Origin: Climacium dendroides
Taxonomy: Eukaryota; Streptophyta; Bryopsida; Hypnales; Climaciaceae
Length of the DNA stretch: 64,000 nucleotides
Direction of reading: 5' to 3'
Assembly (NCBI GenBank): GCA_950106755.1
Contig: OX467083.1
Span: 48,870,555-48,934,554 of the forward strand
The position numbers and the translations under genes are program-made. The notes below the pieces were generated by a model, which did no database searches, was not told the origin of the DNA, and saw only the letters and a program-made list of their open reading frames with translations. Of the stretch, positions 33,754 through 46,963 are shown piece by piece (position 1 is the first letter of the stretch; every line of letters begins with the position of its first letter).

Positions 33754-35149
33754 ACCCGATTAAACCCTAGATTCGGAACCCAATGCTACTTCTGCGCTGC
33801 CGATCCAATACCCCAATCAAAAAATTAAAAACCACCTACATTTAAACATGATGCCGGTACTCATTCAATTTCTAGTAGAACATATGTTGGAAATGAAAAA
33901 CAGACATTCCGTCCAGGAAACCAGGTCCTTATCAGTCAAGTAACAAAGCTATCGTTAATCTGTTCTACCAATTCAGAGCTTCGACAACGCACAATACGTA
34001 AAACTGATCAAAAAATCAAAGTAGCGAAGGTACTTGTTGGTATATTAAAAGAAACTCGAAACCCTAGATTTCACCTTTGCTGCTCAACTTGCGCAGTCAC
34101 CTAAAATCTTCATGCCAGTGCAGCTGTGTGCACACTCAAGACCTGCAATGCCATCTCTCAGAAAAAGCCAGTGCTCTCAAAATTGTTCATCAACCCAGCT
34201 CCTGTATCAATTTGTAGCATTCCTTTTCTCCTCTCAACCGATAGACCTAATGTAGGACTACTCGCCAGTATCTGAGTGCATTTTGATGCGAGAGAATTCT
34301 TATCACAGTAACTTCAATGAACAAATTCAACATTCAAAAACAATGGGATTCATACTGTTCCAACGAACGCCATGCCAGCAAAACCACCTGACTATTCTAA
34401 CAATCATATTGAACCTGCGTCCACAACGCACCTCGGTGAATTCTGTGGAGCGGATTGTCGCATATCGCAAAAGTAGAACGAATAACCGAATATCTCCAAC
34501 TACTTTACAACAGGAACTGAAATCGAATCCATGACAATGGCAATCCGAAGTAGAAGAGATTGACAAAACAGACCCACAAAGATAATCTTAAAAAAAAAAG
34601 GGATGAGTGGACGATTTCAGTTCAAAACGATAGCACGGCAACAACAATCATTAATAAACATCAATAACTTTGTCACTGTACTACAAGCCCAAGAAATATT
34701 CAATCAACCTTCAATGACTCCAACAATTATGCACAATCATCGCATGTTATCAATAAACAGACTGAAATTGCTGAAACGGAGCTCATTCCCCAGAAATAGT
34801 GCGATTCAAACTTCCATTCCCTCCTCCATTCACGGGGATCATCAGCCCTTCTTGGATTTCTGGGCTAAATATTGCCAGATTACGACAATTTCTTGGTGGG
34901 ACTCCGAGGCTAAAGGACTTTATACCAGCGGTGAGAAGCCATGCATAGTAAGCTTTCAACCAATGAGCACTTACAAAATGGAGAAGATCAAGGAATGTAT
35001 TTTACACTCAAAATTCTATGTCCAAGGGAGAAAATGATATGGACAATATTTTTGTCCTTGGAAAAAAGAAATACACTAATTTTGAGTCCTTGAGAATTGT
35101 AGTTGGACCCATGTGAAGACATGGACTTGACTACAATTCCAAGGACTCC
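33754..35149. other. Gene-free or decayed DNA
   Basis: Composition is more balanced than the surrounding repeats, which suggests old unique sequence. A 144-codon plus frame at 34603-35037 has no recognisable motif and is not called as a gene. Confidence 0.4.
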
Positions 35150-36390
35150 TTAACCCCTAAATGCCCAAACTGCGTTTTTTGGCAATGTAGCAATTTTGGG
35201 TAGCTCACTACAACTTGAATTTTTAATTTTTTTCTTTGAAATTTTCACACAACATATGCCCAAGGAGTAGCTTTAAGACCCAAAATTTTTTATAACTTTT
35301 GACTACATGGTTAAAAAGTTATTGCATGATATGTAGTTATTTCAACGTTTGGTGGGTAGCCCCAACAACAAAAAAAAAAACTTCTCTAAAAATCACTTTT
35401 TTAAGAAATAAATTTTTTTAATTGATTTTCTGGATTTATATTTGCATGGAAAGCTTTGAATCATTCCATTTTGATTAATGAGATGAAAATTATGAGGAAT
35501 TTTAGTTTGTGGGAGTTTGGAGGTAGTTATGGAATTTCTACTCTAAGATAAACTTTAAAGTTCTTTATTGAACTCAATTTTTAATATTTTGGAAAAGAAT
35601 AAAAACATTAGGTGTAGATTATTTATTATAACATTACAACCTTTGGGATTGGCATTTTTCAATTCAATAAATAAATTTTTATCAATTATGATTTTGAATC
35701 ATGGTCTACTTCTTTATCTTGAAGAATGAATCAAACAAATGTTACCTTGTGAAGTGTAGCTACTTGGTTTTTTGCAGGCCCTCAAAAAGATTTTTGTCAC
35801 TTCAAATGTTATTATCTTGCAATCTACACGGTGAAAATTTCTGAAATTTTTCTACATCTTGTCAACCCAATATACTATAAGATCTTACAGTTACATGTGT
35901 CCAAAATTTGTGAAAAATAGCCTAATAGAAGATCCCAAGAGTTGTAATGTTATAATAAACAATCTACACCCAATGTTTTCGATTTTTTCAAGAATATTGA
36001 AAATTGAATTCAATAAAGGACTTCAAAACACATTTTAGAATAGAAATTCTATAACTATCCTAAAACTCTTCAATAACTTTCATCTCATTAATCAAAATGA
36101 AATGGTTCAAAGCTTCAAGTATATAAATCTTGAAAACCAATTTCAAATTTCTATTTCCTAAAAAAGTTATTTTTTAAGAATTTTTTGAGGTGCCCAAAGA
36201 TCAATGAAAATTACATATCATGCAATAACTTTTTAACTATGTAGGCAAAAGTTTGAAATTTTTTGGGCCAAAACTACTTCTTGAGCACATCTTGTGCAAA
36301 AATTTCAAAAAAACAACATATCATTTGTAGTGAGCTACCCAAAATCACTATGTTACCAAAAAAAATGGTGTTTGGTCCTTTAGGGATTAA
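35150..36390. mobile_element. TTAA-flanked foldback element, copy D (longest complete foldback)
   Basis: TTAACCCCTAAATGCCCAAA at the left and TTTGGTCCTTTAGGGATTAA at the right are inverted repeats with TTAA at both borders. About 400-500 bp of each arm pair with the other (for example AATGTTATAATAAACAAT in the right arm against ATTTATTATAACATT in the left). A central non-paired part corresponds to the left half of copy B in reverse. No transposase frame. Confidence 0.75.
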
Positions 36391-37563
36391 ATTAAAAGGC
36401 TCGTAGTCAATCATTTAAAAAGAACTTACAATATGACATGTCTAGATTAGAAAATATACTAAAACAATATATTGAACACTTTGTGCCTTCTTTTCATTGT
36501 TTACTACTTTTAATGGTTGGCCTCTCAAAGATAAATCATAGAGAGGTATTTTTCAAAGTTTCTCAATGTTATTGTAAAAAGGGCTCAAAGGGGGAAAAAA
36601 CACTATTGGTATTTAGCTAGATTTTAACAAATAGTAGTAATGATAATAACATTGATCTCTAAACCATCAAGAATGACATGTTTGTAGGGGGTAGTTCCAC
36701 AAGCCTTTGGCTATTCAATGTCTACATGATTTTAATGAAAGTATATTTTGAATTGCCATAATTGTATAGTAGTTACAAAAATGACAAAAGAATTTGTGCA
36801 AAATATGTCATAGAAGATGAGACCATTCTAGTAGAATGTTTACTTTGCCTCTTGAGATTAATGAAAATTTTGTTTTTTTTCACCACAAAAAAATGTAAAA
36901 GGGATATGAATTGTAATTATATTTTTTCAATAAAATATAAATTTGTGTAAATCTTTGAAATGTATTGTTGTAGCTGCAGAATATTTGAAATTTTGATTTA
37001 TTTGGCCTTACAAGTGTAAAATGGACAAACAAATTGCCTATTTTTTTTATTACACTATGACAATTAGCTAGATTTGTTGTATAGAAAGCTAAAAGACATT
37101 CAAATAGATATGAAGCACTCTATAGGCTAGGATTTGGAATAGTTCAAATGGATAGTTATATATTTTAGGATGAATAGTTGCACTCCTACTTTTCTTGTTT
37201 TGAGACTATAAGTCTAAAAGTCAAGTTTTTTTTCTCACTTAGAAGAGCACCCAACGTCCTTGTATTTTTAGCATTGCACTATTTGCCGAAGCTATCAATA
37301 TATTGAGAAAAGTATCAATTTGATTTTTGTGTGTTGGTCGGTCAAGTTCCTACTGCAAGCTACTTGTTGTTGTTGTTGGGATGTTCAGTTTAAGTCAAAG
37401 TGTGTATTAGTTTGTTATCTGAGACTAATTGTAAAGACTAATTGTAAAGACTAATAAGTCAAGTTGTGTGATCAATGAATTAACTTATTTGTATAATCAA
37501 ATAAGTTGAATAGCTTGTTGCTGTGTATGTTGAATCATTAATTGGTTGATCAATTTGCTCGAA
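36391..37563. other. AT-rich intergenic DNA
   Basis: Nothing recognised; short frames without motifs. Confidence 0.5.
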
Positions 37564-37713
37564 CACTACTAGAAAATTTCGTTTTTCTGTTGTTTTGGTC
37601 GCGTTGATCCGGTCAAAATCTGACAGAAATCTGTTGGTTTCAACAGATTTCTGTCAGATTTTGACCGGATCAACGCGACCAAAACAACAGAAAAACGAAA
37701 TTTTCTAGTAGTG
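37564..37713. mobile_element. CACTA-like hairpin MITE, perfect palindrome
   Basis: Starts CACTACTAGAAAATTTCG and ends with its exact reverse complement. Two 73-bp arms (37564-37636 and 37641-37713) are identical in inverted orientation around a 4-nt loop GTTT. GAA flanks both sides (37561-37563 and 37714-37716), the 3-bp duplication typical of CACTA (En/Spm) elements, whose plant termini usually read CACTACAAGAAAA. No coding capacity. Confidence 0.85.
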
Positions 37714-40700
37714 GAAGTTCAATCGTAGACATTACTCCCAAGTATTGAATTAAGGATGTTCATTTTGATCAATTTGACTAGTTGTGAGTCAAGTGAATTG
37801 CTAATTTAATGGTTGTTTGTGCATTGTAAGCAATGTCAAGTTGATCTTTACTGTGAGTTTGGAATGTTGTGTGACTAGTGTGTTATCAATTTAATTGTGA
37901 TTAATCTACAAGTAGTTGTGAATTAATTGACTCAATGAATGGTAAATCTGTCAATTTGAAATTTTGTTGATCAATGTATTGAATTGTGTAAGTCAAGTCA
38001 ATTACTATTAGCAAGTTGAATTGTTGTATGTTGTGTTTGTGAATAATGGAGGATCTAAATGATTGAAGCTACACTATGGTGAAGTGATTTGACTCAGTTG
38101 ACAAACAAGTGAAGGATGTATATAAGTTTCAAACAAATTGTGAAAGATGGTCTTAATTGATTTGTATATGTGTTAATGGAGCTTTTCTTTGTGGTTGTTA
38201 AATCAATCACAAAATTGTGAAACTAATTGTTATGATAACTCTTGTAGTTTAATTGTGAAATGCATTAACATCAAAATAAGTACTAATTCATATAGAGTTG
38301 TTGAGTTAGTTATAATCAAATTGGCTAAGAAATTTGGTAAGCTTGAGTTGAAGTTAAATTGTTGTGAGTATCCCAATATATGGAGATATTTGCTTGGGTG
38401 GTTGGAACCATAACTAGATCTAATTGTATTCTTAAGTTTGTAAAGATTGATGTATAAAATGATGCATTATTGTTACAGTTGAAGTTTGTGCCAAGCAAGA
38501 TGTTTGGCAAGTTGTGTTTTAATTGTGGAATAATTCCTTGTAAATTAAATGACTAAATGTGTTTTGCTAATCAATTGTCAAAGTGTTGAGAGTAAATAAT
38601 GGTAATCAAAATGTTAACAATTTATTTGATTGACTCACATTTGTGTATATAAGTAAACAAATTATAATGTGCTAAGTAATCAAGTTGCTTGAGTATTACA
38701 TCGAGTTTGATTAGTATGCATAATCAATCTAATAGCAAGTTCATAGCTGAGTTAAGTTGACCTAGTCAATTAATAGATGGGTTAGACAAATATACGATCA
38801 TAGGTCTAATTGCTTGTCCCCACGGTTATTGGTGTTTTTTTAAAATCTAATCGACCCAACCAAGGATTAAGACAAATTGATTCTAGAAAAACTAAAGTCG
38901 TGGGACAAATGTGGAGCCTTAAATTGAATAAAAGAGGAATGACCATAATCTTTTCATGCTTTGCATGTTATACAAATTGATAGAAATACAAATTTGATAT
39001 TGGCATATTAATTTGGAAATTAGACTAGTAACCATAGTATAGCTTAGATGGGAGAATATAAAAAAGAATTAATTAAAGAACTTTGTCCCTAGAGGTTTAT
39101 TTGTATTTCAAGTAAATAACTTGGCAATTGATTACAATTGATTACATGCATAAAAGACATTTTAATCAACCCTATGACAATTTGATCTAAGGATTTTATA
39201 CGAACCAACCTACTAGGTAGAATTGGGACCGCATACATTGTGTCTTATATATAGCATTGGAAATAGATTGAGACTATTTGATCTAGAGTATGGTTTCTTT
39301 TATCTATATTTATATAAATCATGTATAGAGTAAACCAGCCATTTATCGCACACATCCAAAAACTGCACAACCTCTCTTACCAATTACGGTAACCGCATAG
39401 TAACCACACGTTTCAACTATGAATTCAATTGTGATGGGAACAAAATTTTGTATCACCATCCAATGACTTCACGGTGTGGTGAAGGGTCACAAGGGATTTT
39501 TGACTAGATTTCAAGTGCATTGACTTTAAATTGCAATAAAATTTATAAAAAAAATATCTTATTGCACTTGTTTTTTGAAGGTGAATCTTAACATGACATT
39601 TAATAATCACACCAAATTTCAAAACATGCAAATCTCTACATTTATGTGTAGAAGGATTTGAATTTTGTCTATGTGGAAATTGACAAATTTACTATAAATA
39701 CTATAAAAATTGCATACAAAACCATATAAGTTGTGTATAAAACTACAAACCCTTGTAAAATCTTCTTGAAAATATAGTCAAACTTCAAATAAGTGTCAAA
39801 GAATTAAGTGTATTTTAGCTTTTAAAAAAGCTAACAAAATATTGTGCAATTCTTTTAAAATTCAAAGCCAAAAAAAATACTCCCATTTTTTTATACTCTA
39901 TGTCAACTCTATACCCCTTTCACTTCCAAACTCATAACTTTTTCATCACAACTTCAAATTAAGAATGTTGTATATTTTTAGGGAACTAATAATTTTATAT
40001 AAAAATCATCCAACACCCAAATCCAAAAACATTCTAACCAAACTTCTATAAGCACTAAAATTATTGGCCTACAAAATTAGTCAGCAATAGACCTTTTCTC
40101 ACTTCCTCAAACATAACTTTTGCATATAAACTCCAATTAGAGCAGGTTATAGCTTTTAAAATTGCAAAAAGAAAAAAAACATCTTCTCAAAATTTCAAGC
40201 AAAAAATTATAATTAACAAATCGCTATAGCTATTCAAACATATGGCAACTCTAAATAAATTATGAAGACAAGAAGAGGGAGAACCTCCTTATTCAACATC
40301 AAATAAGCCACATCAACCCATGCTATGCCACATGGATGTTTTTTTTTAATTGGTTGCCCCTTTTGACTTTCCTACAACTCTATCTATATCCTCATACTAG
40401 CTACAAAACTTCTTAAGTTCACAAATTGGTAAACTATCTCTACCCTTCTTTTCTTCAATTTGATATGCTCAAAATAAAATTTTGAAATACTTGTAAATAC
40501 AAAGGTAAAGGACCTAGGATCTAAAGGTTGCCTATTAGAGGTAAAAAATAGGGTTTCAAGAGAAACGTCACTCCATATGGAAGAACTTGAGGGTGCGTTT
40601 AATAATAGTTGCAACGTAATCTACATAATTTGTCTTAGTTAAGGGATTAACCAACCCTTCTAATCATTGTTGGTAGCCACTACTCCCTTTAGTAAGCTTG

Positions 40701-41156
40701 ATCATACAATAATATTGATTGTCACTTACACCTTCAAAACACCTTTTAAATGGCAATTGAAAAGGCCCAATTTTTTTGGTAGATACTCATGCGGCAATGC
40801 ACAGTTTAGCGGTAGAAGTGATTGATTTGAAAGTTGCGACAAAAAAATTCAAATTCAAACTCTGATTGAAACTTTTTGTCTTTAGACTCTCCAAACCCCT
40901 TTTAATTCAATATATTAAAACTCAAAGAAATGAAATGAAATGAATTGAATATAAGAGCAATGAGACTCTATAGTTTAAAAAGATTTGAGGCCCTACAATG
41001 ATTTCATGCCTACATGAAGGTGTCACCTTGAAGCCACTTCAATTGATATCATTTTTATCTTTGTATATTATAATCAAAATATATAAAAATAGCATATAAC
41101 ATACATTTTTGTTTTTAGATAATATATATTTATAATGCAACAATAGTTCAAACCTC

Positions 41157-41160
<4 letters not shown>
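37714..41160. other. AT-rich intergenic DNA
   Basis: No gene or complete repeat recognised. Words such as AAGTTGAATTG and GTCAAGT recur without forming a regular array. Confidence 0.45.
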
Positions 41161-41164
<4 letters not shown>

Positions 41165-41195
<31 letters not shown>

Positions 41196-42840
41196 TTTGA
41201 ACAAATGGGAGACCCATTGCATTAAAAAAACACCACTACAAAACAGCCAAACCCGAAGGTTGGACAAAAGAAAAAAGAGCGAGGACACACAAAAAAGAGC
41301 ACGAGAGCAAGAAGAGCTAATAGAACTGACAAACTAGAGGACCACTACCAGTCCATCTAATGTAATCTCCGTCCCGAGAGGCAAGGACTGGAGAGGTAAG
41401 CCAAATCTTATCAAATTTCAACCAAACAAGGGGAGCCTGTTGTGGTTTTTGACTAGAAGTAATTCTAGCTTTAAGCTGCGCAGCTCAACCTGAATCAAGC
41501 AGGGCATCCCAGAGGGCTTGTTGGAGAAGACCACGGGGCCATTGAATATGAGAGAAGACCTATTGATTGCGTGCAGTCTAGATGATCCACAACGCGGAGC
41601 CACATAGGAGGGACCAAATAGTTATAAGTTTGATGAATTTGTGAGGAAGGGTTGCGCCAAAAATGCATATCATATGGTCGAATCGGGTATGGGGTCCTAA
41701 GACCGGTTGTTCTCCTAAGAGATGGTGAAGAATGGATTGGGTATACTCCCATACTTCCAAGGCACGTGGACACTGGTAGAATCTATGGATGGGAGTTTCA
41801 TCTGCCTTTGTAGAGTAGCAACAACAACTAATGTCCAAATCTGGTTGAATTTTTGCCCTCCAAGATTGAACTACCACGGCATTCTGCCAAACTGACCACA
41901 TGAAAGTTGCCTCCTTTTGTGACCTTGCTTTAAGCCATACATCCCTCCAATCTAGCTCAAATGTAACAAGAAGAGTGTTAGGCCGCTTTGATGGGATGGA
42001 TCTTTTGGGATGACGTGATTGAGTAAGTAGCTCCTTGCCTATGGAAGTTGTGTACAAGAGAAGTCATGCTCCAGTATTCCAAAACCAACGACTGGGGTCA
42101 AACATGAGAGATTGGAGAGCTCCAGCAAAAAATAGCTCTAGCTTGCCTGTGCGGTTCTTTGAGATCTCAAGTACCCGAATTCTTTGAATATAACCCATGT
42201 GAGCCTCCGAGGTAATGGAGGAAGGCAAAATTAAAAGTTGTTTGGAGTTGTGGCTGACCACAGCATAGGTAGTGTCACCATCAAGTGATAATGATTGTGA
42301 GATTTGTAGCCTATTGACATCTTCAAAGCACTTGGTTTGCCAGACTAATGATGGGACTTCATCATTTAAGCAAGTAAAAAGGCCCAACCAAGTACTGCTT
42401 TGAGCTTGGTTGAACTGACGCGTGAGCATCATTCTCCAAGAGTTAGGAATGCTAGAGATTAAGAAGAACCATTGGACTTGTTCCATCTCGTAGAGATGAT
42501 AGGAAGCCAGAATATCCTCCCAAGTTTTGAAGTCTTATGCACTAGTGTCCCATATATCAATGATCATCCTCAAGCCATTTTTTGCTAGCATTCTAGCTCG
42601 GTCTATGGATAAATTGAAACTTGACCCAATATATCGAGTAGTCCACCAAATACTTGTAGAGAGGACCTCATCAACATTGGAAGGAGGATTAGGCTCAATA
42701 TATTTGGCAAAGCGTCGTCAAGCTGTTGTAACTCTATTCCAGACTTTGGAGCCACATGAAATGGAGTGACCCGGTACCATCAACCAAGCATGTGTTGGGA
42801 ACCAATAACCCTAACTTGGAGAAGGTTTCATCTTATTAAT
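41165..42840 (-). mobile_element. L1-type LINE, 5'-truncated and mutated
   Basis: Reading the minus strand from about 42840, fragments in order resemble the C-terminal part of plant L1 ORF2: STSIWWTTRYIGSS, ARMLAKNGLRMIIDIWD, FKTWEDILASYHL, then the zf-RVT region with WSVWQNAVVVQSW and CCCYSTKADETPIHRFYQCP followed by ALEVWEYTQSIL. In-frame stops interrupt it. The 3' end holds GGGTCTCCCATTTGTTCAAA followed by an (AT)n run (41172-41195), a common tail of plant L1 elements. No reverse transcriptase core remains, so it is a 5'-truncated insertion. Confidence 0.8.
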
Positions 42841-44826
42841 CCTATATCTCAACAAAGTTTTCAGATTAGATATGAATGGTTCAATCGCAAAAAGAATCCA
42901 TTTAACTAATAGAGCACAAACTTCAAATATTTACCTCAATTTTTCATTACATTAGTATGAAAATGATTGAAAATGATTGAAATTTTGCATTAGACTAGTA
43001 CAAAAATGATTGAAAATTACAGGAATTTTGCACTAGACTAGTATGAAAATAACAACATAGAAAAAAATTCTAAAACTTCGTAAACCTTGTAAATTGCAAA
43101 ATGTTTACATTTTAAGTACAAAAATAATTTTTATGTTTTGTCCTTTCTATACAAGATCATAAGATACTAAATCCTTCTAAATTTTAAATAATATAATAAA
43201 TTATGGCAATGCATACATTAGATTGACAATTTAACAATTAACCATTCAAGGACTTTACAATTCTATTGGGCATTTTGAAAGTCAAACTTGAATTTGCAAA
43301 TATTTCTTAATTTTAAATGTTTTAAGCTTAACTAAAAGCATGTAGCTTCAATAATCTACATTGCATTCCATAAATTTTTTTCTCCAAAATTGTTAAAATT
43401 GTAGTTTATGTGACACTTAAAGGAAAGCATCTTGAAAGCTTATTTTACACTACTTTTAAAAAATTTCTGTCAAATTTATTTTGGAATAATCTCAATGGTA
43501 AAACAATTATGCTATGATGTTTACGAGGATGTTTATCAATATGATCTCTTTTCATATTGAAAATCTCAAACTATTAAGATAAATTTCAAATATATACTCC
43601 TATATGACAAAAAATCCAATTATTGAAATGTGTGGTATAATATAGAAAACCAATGAAGTTTGACCAAACACAGCCATACAAAATGTCTCTTCAAAATAAC
43701 ATTTTTTGTTGGGATGTCATTTTAACATATAAAACTTGTCATGCTCAAATATGGCACTATACAAGTAGAATTCATGATCATTTTGAAGCTTCTAATACAT
43801 AACAAGGTGCAATAATGATCCAAATGAATAAGAATGATTCAAGTGCTATTAATTAATACACAAACTATTCAATTATATGCCTTGCAATATACCAAATTTG
43901 TTGCAAAATGCATTGTAAGATGCACACTCAATTTGATATACTATAATATCATTAACTATACTTCCACTTTCTATAATTTGAATTCATATAAAGACTTTCA
44001 TGTTTGTATAAAAAAACATGTTTTGTAAGTAACTAGTCAAATATTGTGTTTTCAAAGTAAATTATCCAAGATTAACTTCAAGACTGTTTGCAATGTAGAT
44101 TCTACGTGAGATTCTAAATTTCTAAATTTTTATATTGAAGAATTGAGTTGAAAGTATAGGGAGTAGAAATTGGTTTTCATTTTTTTAAATTGTTAAGTAG
44201 GAGATACAAAATGGAAGAAAAAACTAAATTATTACTAGTTCTCATATGGAACTAAAATATGCCCAATCCCAATAGTGAGATTATTGTAGCAAGCAAACTA
44301 AAACCAATATAATGAACATTTTTCTTGAGAAAATTGCGAAAATTAAGTTTAGAAACAAGTACAATATGATGTTTTGTCAATAATATGTTGTGATTGACTA
44401 CAAAATATGACATTTTATAACTTTCACATCAATAATCCATATGGAATGAATCAAAGTTTTCATACCCAAAACAAAATATTTTACAAGAAGTAATTTTGAA
44501 TACATTTGTTTCAAGCTTTGTGTTGTTTTTCTTGTCTAGACTCATATTTTTAGTGTAAAATGGCATACTTTTTGCTTCTAAGTACTAATAAAATAAAGAT
44601 TATATTCTTAAAAAAGCTAATATGTTTATCTATCTTTAAAAACATTCAAAAAATTAATTGAAAAATTGATAATAAAAAAGCCCATCCAAATTTTCATTTG
44701 TATGCAAAAGAAACAATTGTACTTTAGAAGTGCTTCAAAGTACTTCAAAGTGCTAATCTAACAAGCAAAAATACAACTTTTGAATAACATGGAATTGTAG
44801 ATTTAGACTACCACCACTGGAAGCCC
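42841..44826. other. AT-rich DNA with decayed TTAA-family interior sequence
   Basis: Phrases such as TTTTGCATTAGACTAGTA, TGCACTAGACTAGTATGA and TATTGAAGAATTGAGTTGAA match the interiors of copies E, F and G, so much of this region appears to be an old copy with lost ends. Confidence 0.4.
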
Positions 44827-45081
44827 ATTGAAATCTATACATTAAATTAATTTGTTTGTTTTATTTGTTTGCTACATTGAAATCTATACATTAAATTAAT
44901 TTGTTTGTTTTATTTGTTTGCTACATTGAAATCTATACATTAAATTAATTTGTTTGTTTTATTTGTTTGCTACATTGAAATCTATACATTAAATTAATTT
45001 GTTTGTTTTATTTGTTTGCTACATTGAAATCTATACATTAAATTAATTTGTTTGTTTTATTTGTTTGCTACATTGAAATCT
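44827..45081. repeat. 49-bp minisatellite, five full copies
   Basis: Units start ATTGAAATCTATACATTAAA at 44827, 44876, 44925, 44974 and 45023, essentially identical, with a partial sixth at 45072. The uniformity suggests recent expansion. Confidence 0.95.
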
Positions 45082-46079
45082 TTGAACTTGTGCTTCCGTT
45101 GGTTGTATTTTAGATATTTGGACATATGGTAGAAAAGATATTGAATTCAAATTTTTTATGAATTAAGAATTAGAAAATTATTTTTATTTTTATTTTATTA
45201 TAATGTTGCAAAGCCATAAGGCATACTAGTATACATTAAATGCATACATGAAAATCCAAATTTGGGCATTTGATGCCTAAAATACATATTTTGCAATCAT
45301 GCAAATATTTGCTAATGATTATGCTTGGAAATGTGCTATTCCACTTGTTCAAATTTTTGTCTTTTTTATGCATGATTTCATGGGGCTTGTAAATTATTGC
45401 TTTCAACCTACAAAGTGTCATGCAAGTTATTGCTTCACATTGATGATGAGCTACATTAAAAAGCTTGAATTAACCAAATCATTTGAGCCACTATGATCCA
45501 ATACAAAATGAAATTGAAAAAAAAGCCACATGCATCAATTTTTTCTTAAACAATTATTACTAAGTAATAATAGCAATTTCTTTGATGGAATGTTTTCCTT
45601 TAGCAATGAATGAAATTGTTGGAATGCTACAAAATCTTTGCAAAGTATCACTTTACAAACAATTGTATGCACATTTAGATGAATGGACGTATTATTATAT
45701 CCATTTTGCATGCCTTTCATCCATATCTATAGATGTACAGTTGCTCATGACTCCATAGCTAAACCTTCATGTTCTACACTAACCCCAACTATGATATACC
45801 CCACCCCCCCGTCTGATGTTGTCTTGACATAACTAGTATTTTTTTATACATGTTCTTTTGCAAGTTGGCTACAACCAAATCATATTGGCTATTTTTTGGT
45901 GAAGAAAATTTTCATTTTGAGAGACAAAATAGCCAGATTACTATTGTTTTATAAGTCCGATATCCAAATTTTATCTATGTATCACCTAGTTTGGGTATAG
46001 AACTCACCAAGCATCACTCAAGTATAAACACATAAGTATTACTAAAAGCTCCAAGGAAATTGCTGATAAAAAAATCACT
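45082..46079. other. Intergenic DNA upstream of the expansin
   Basis: AT-rich until about 46080, where GC content rises and similarity to 25825-26130 (upstream of the paralogue) begins. No gene recognised. Confidence 0.5.
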
Positions 46080-46569
46080 GCGCCATAACATCACCGGGAC
46101 GTTCCCTTTGGTTCCCTATATTGAGAACACCGCAGGGAACATCCTCAGCCGAGCGCCTCCCCGAGCAACGGGGGGAAGCGTTTGAAACCCGCAGCGGCGA
46201 TGGCGACAATGGCGGCGAGAGGACGGAACTGAGTTCTGTAGCAGCAAGTCAGTAGAACGTGTCTGGGCCTCAGATCATGGTGCTCGTGATTCACCTGCCT
46301 CGGCAATACCCGATGTTTTTCTCAATCGCACGGGGTCTCCCCTTCGTCTCCGCCATCACCGCCGCGTTTCGATGCGCCTCACTCCCCGCCACGCCCGTGA
46401 AATGTTCACAACTCTCCCCCCATGTTGCCATTGGAGTTTGAGCTTCTGGGGACTTCTTACGAGCAGTTTGAGTTGGGAAGTGGTCATTGCCCGCGGTTCT
46501 TGAAGTATGTGTGGCACTGCATACACTGCGGGTAGTTCGTCGGTGCGTGCCTGGCTGTGAGAAGAAAAT

Positions 46570-46950
46570 GTAAGTGTAATGTGAGCCAAGATTTTATTGA
46601 CGTCGTTTGTTTTGAGTTGTTGCTGGTGTGGTTTGTGAATCGCGAGCTGCAGTTTTCTGTGGTTTGCGTGTTTCGGAGAGCGTTTGTAGGGTAGTTTGCA
46701 ATGTGAGTGTTGTTACGGTGTGGGTGAGGAGGATTGAGTTGGGTTTCCCATATTCAGGTGATTTGTTGGATGTGTGATCGAGCTTGGGGGTGGTTGGTAG
46801 TTGGTTCATTCACTTTCAATCATTTCTCGATTCTGTCGACAGTGAGAGTCGGAAATGGTTAACAGACTCTATGTGATCTGATATTGAGTTTTGTGATCTG
46901 ATTCTGTGCACCGGATTCTGAAACTGTATTTGTAATTTCTCTCTTTCCAG
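46570..46950 (+). other. 5'-UTR intron of the expansin gene
   Basis: Donor AAAT|GTAAGTG and acceptor CTCTTTCCAG, then 13 nt of leader before ATG 46964. The 3' half of the intron shows no difference from the intron at 26260-26670, while its 5' half differs clearly. Confidence 0.75.
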
Positions 46951-46963
46951 GGTGTCGACAAAG

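Noticed and set aside
34603..35037. 144-codon plus-strand open frame
   Set aside because: No motif, biased towards low-complexity residues and no splice or promoter context; most likely chance.
41160..41195. Plus-strand A-run and AT-run as a poly(A) tail of a plus-strand insertion
   Set aside because: The adjoining coding remnants are on the minus strand and end at this point, so it is the simple-repeat tail of the minus-strand L1 fragment.
45800..45815. C-run (CCCCACCCCCCC) as a possible regulatory or G-quadruplex site
   Set aside because: Too short and isolated to support a function.
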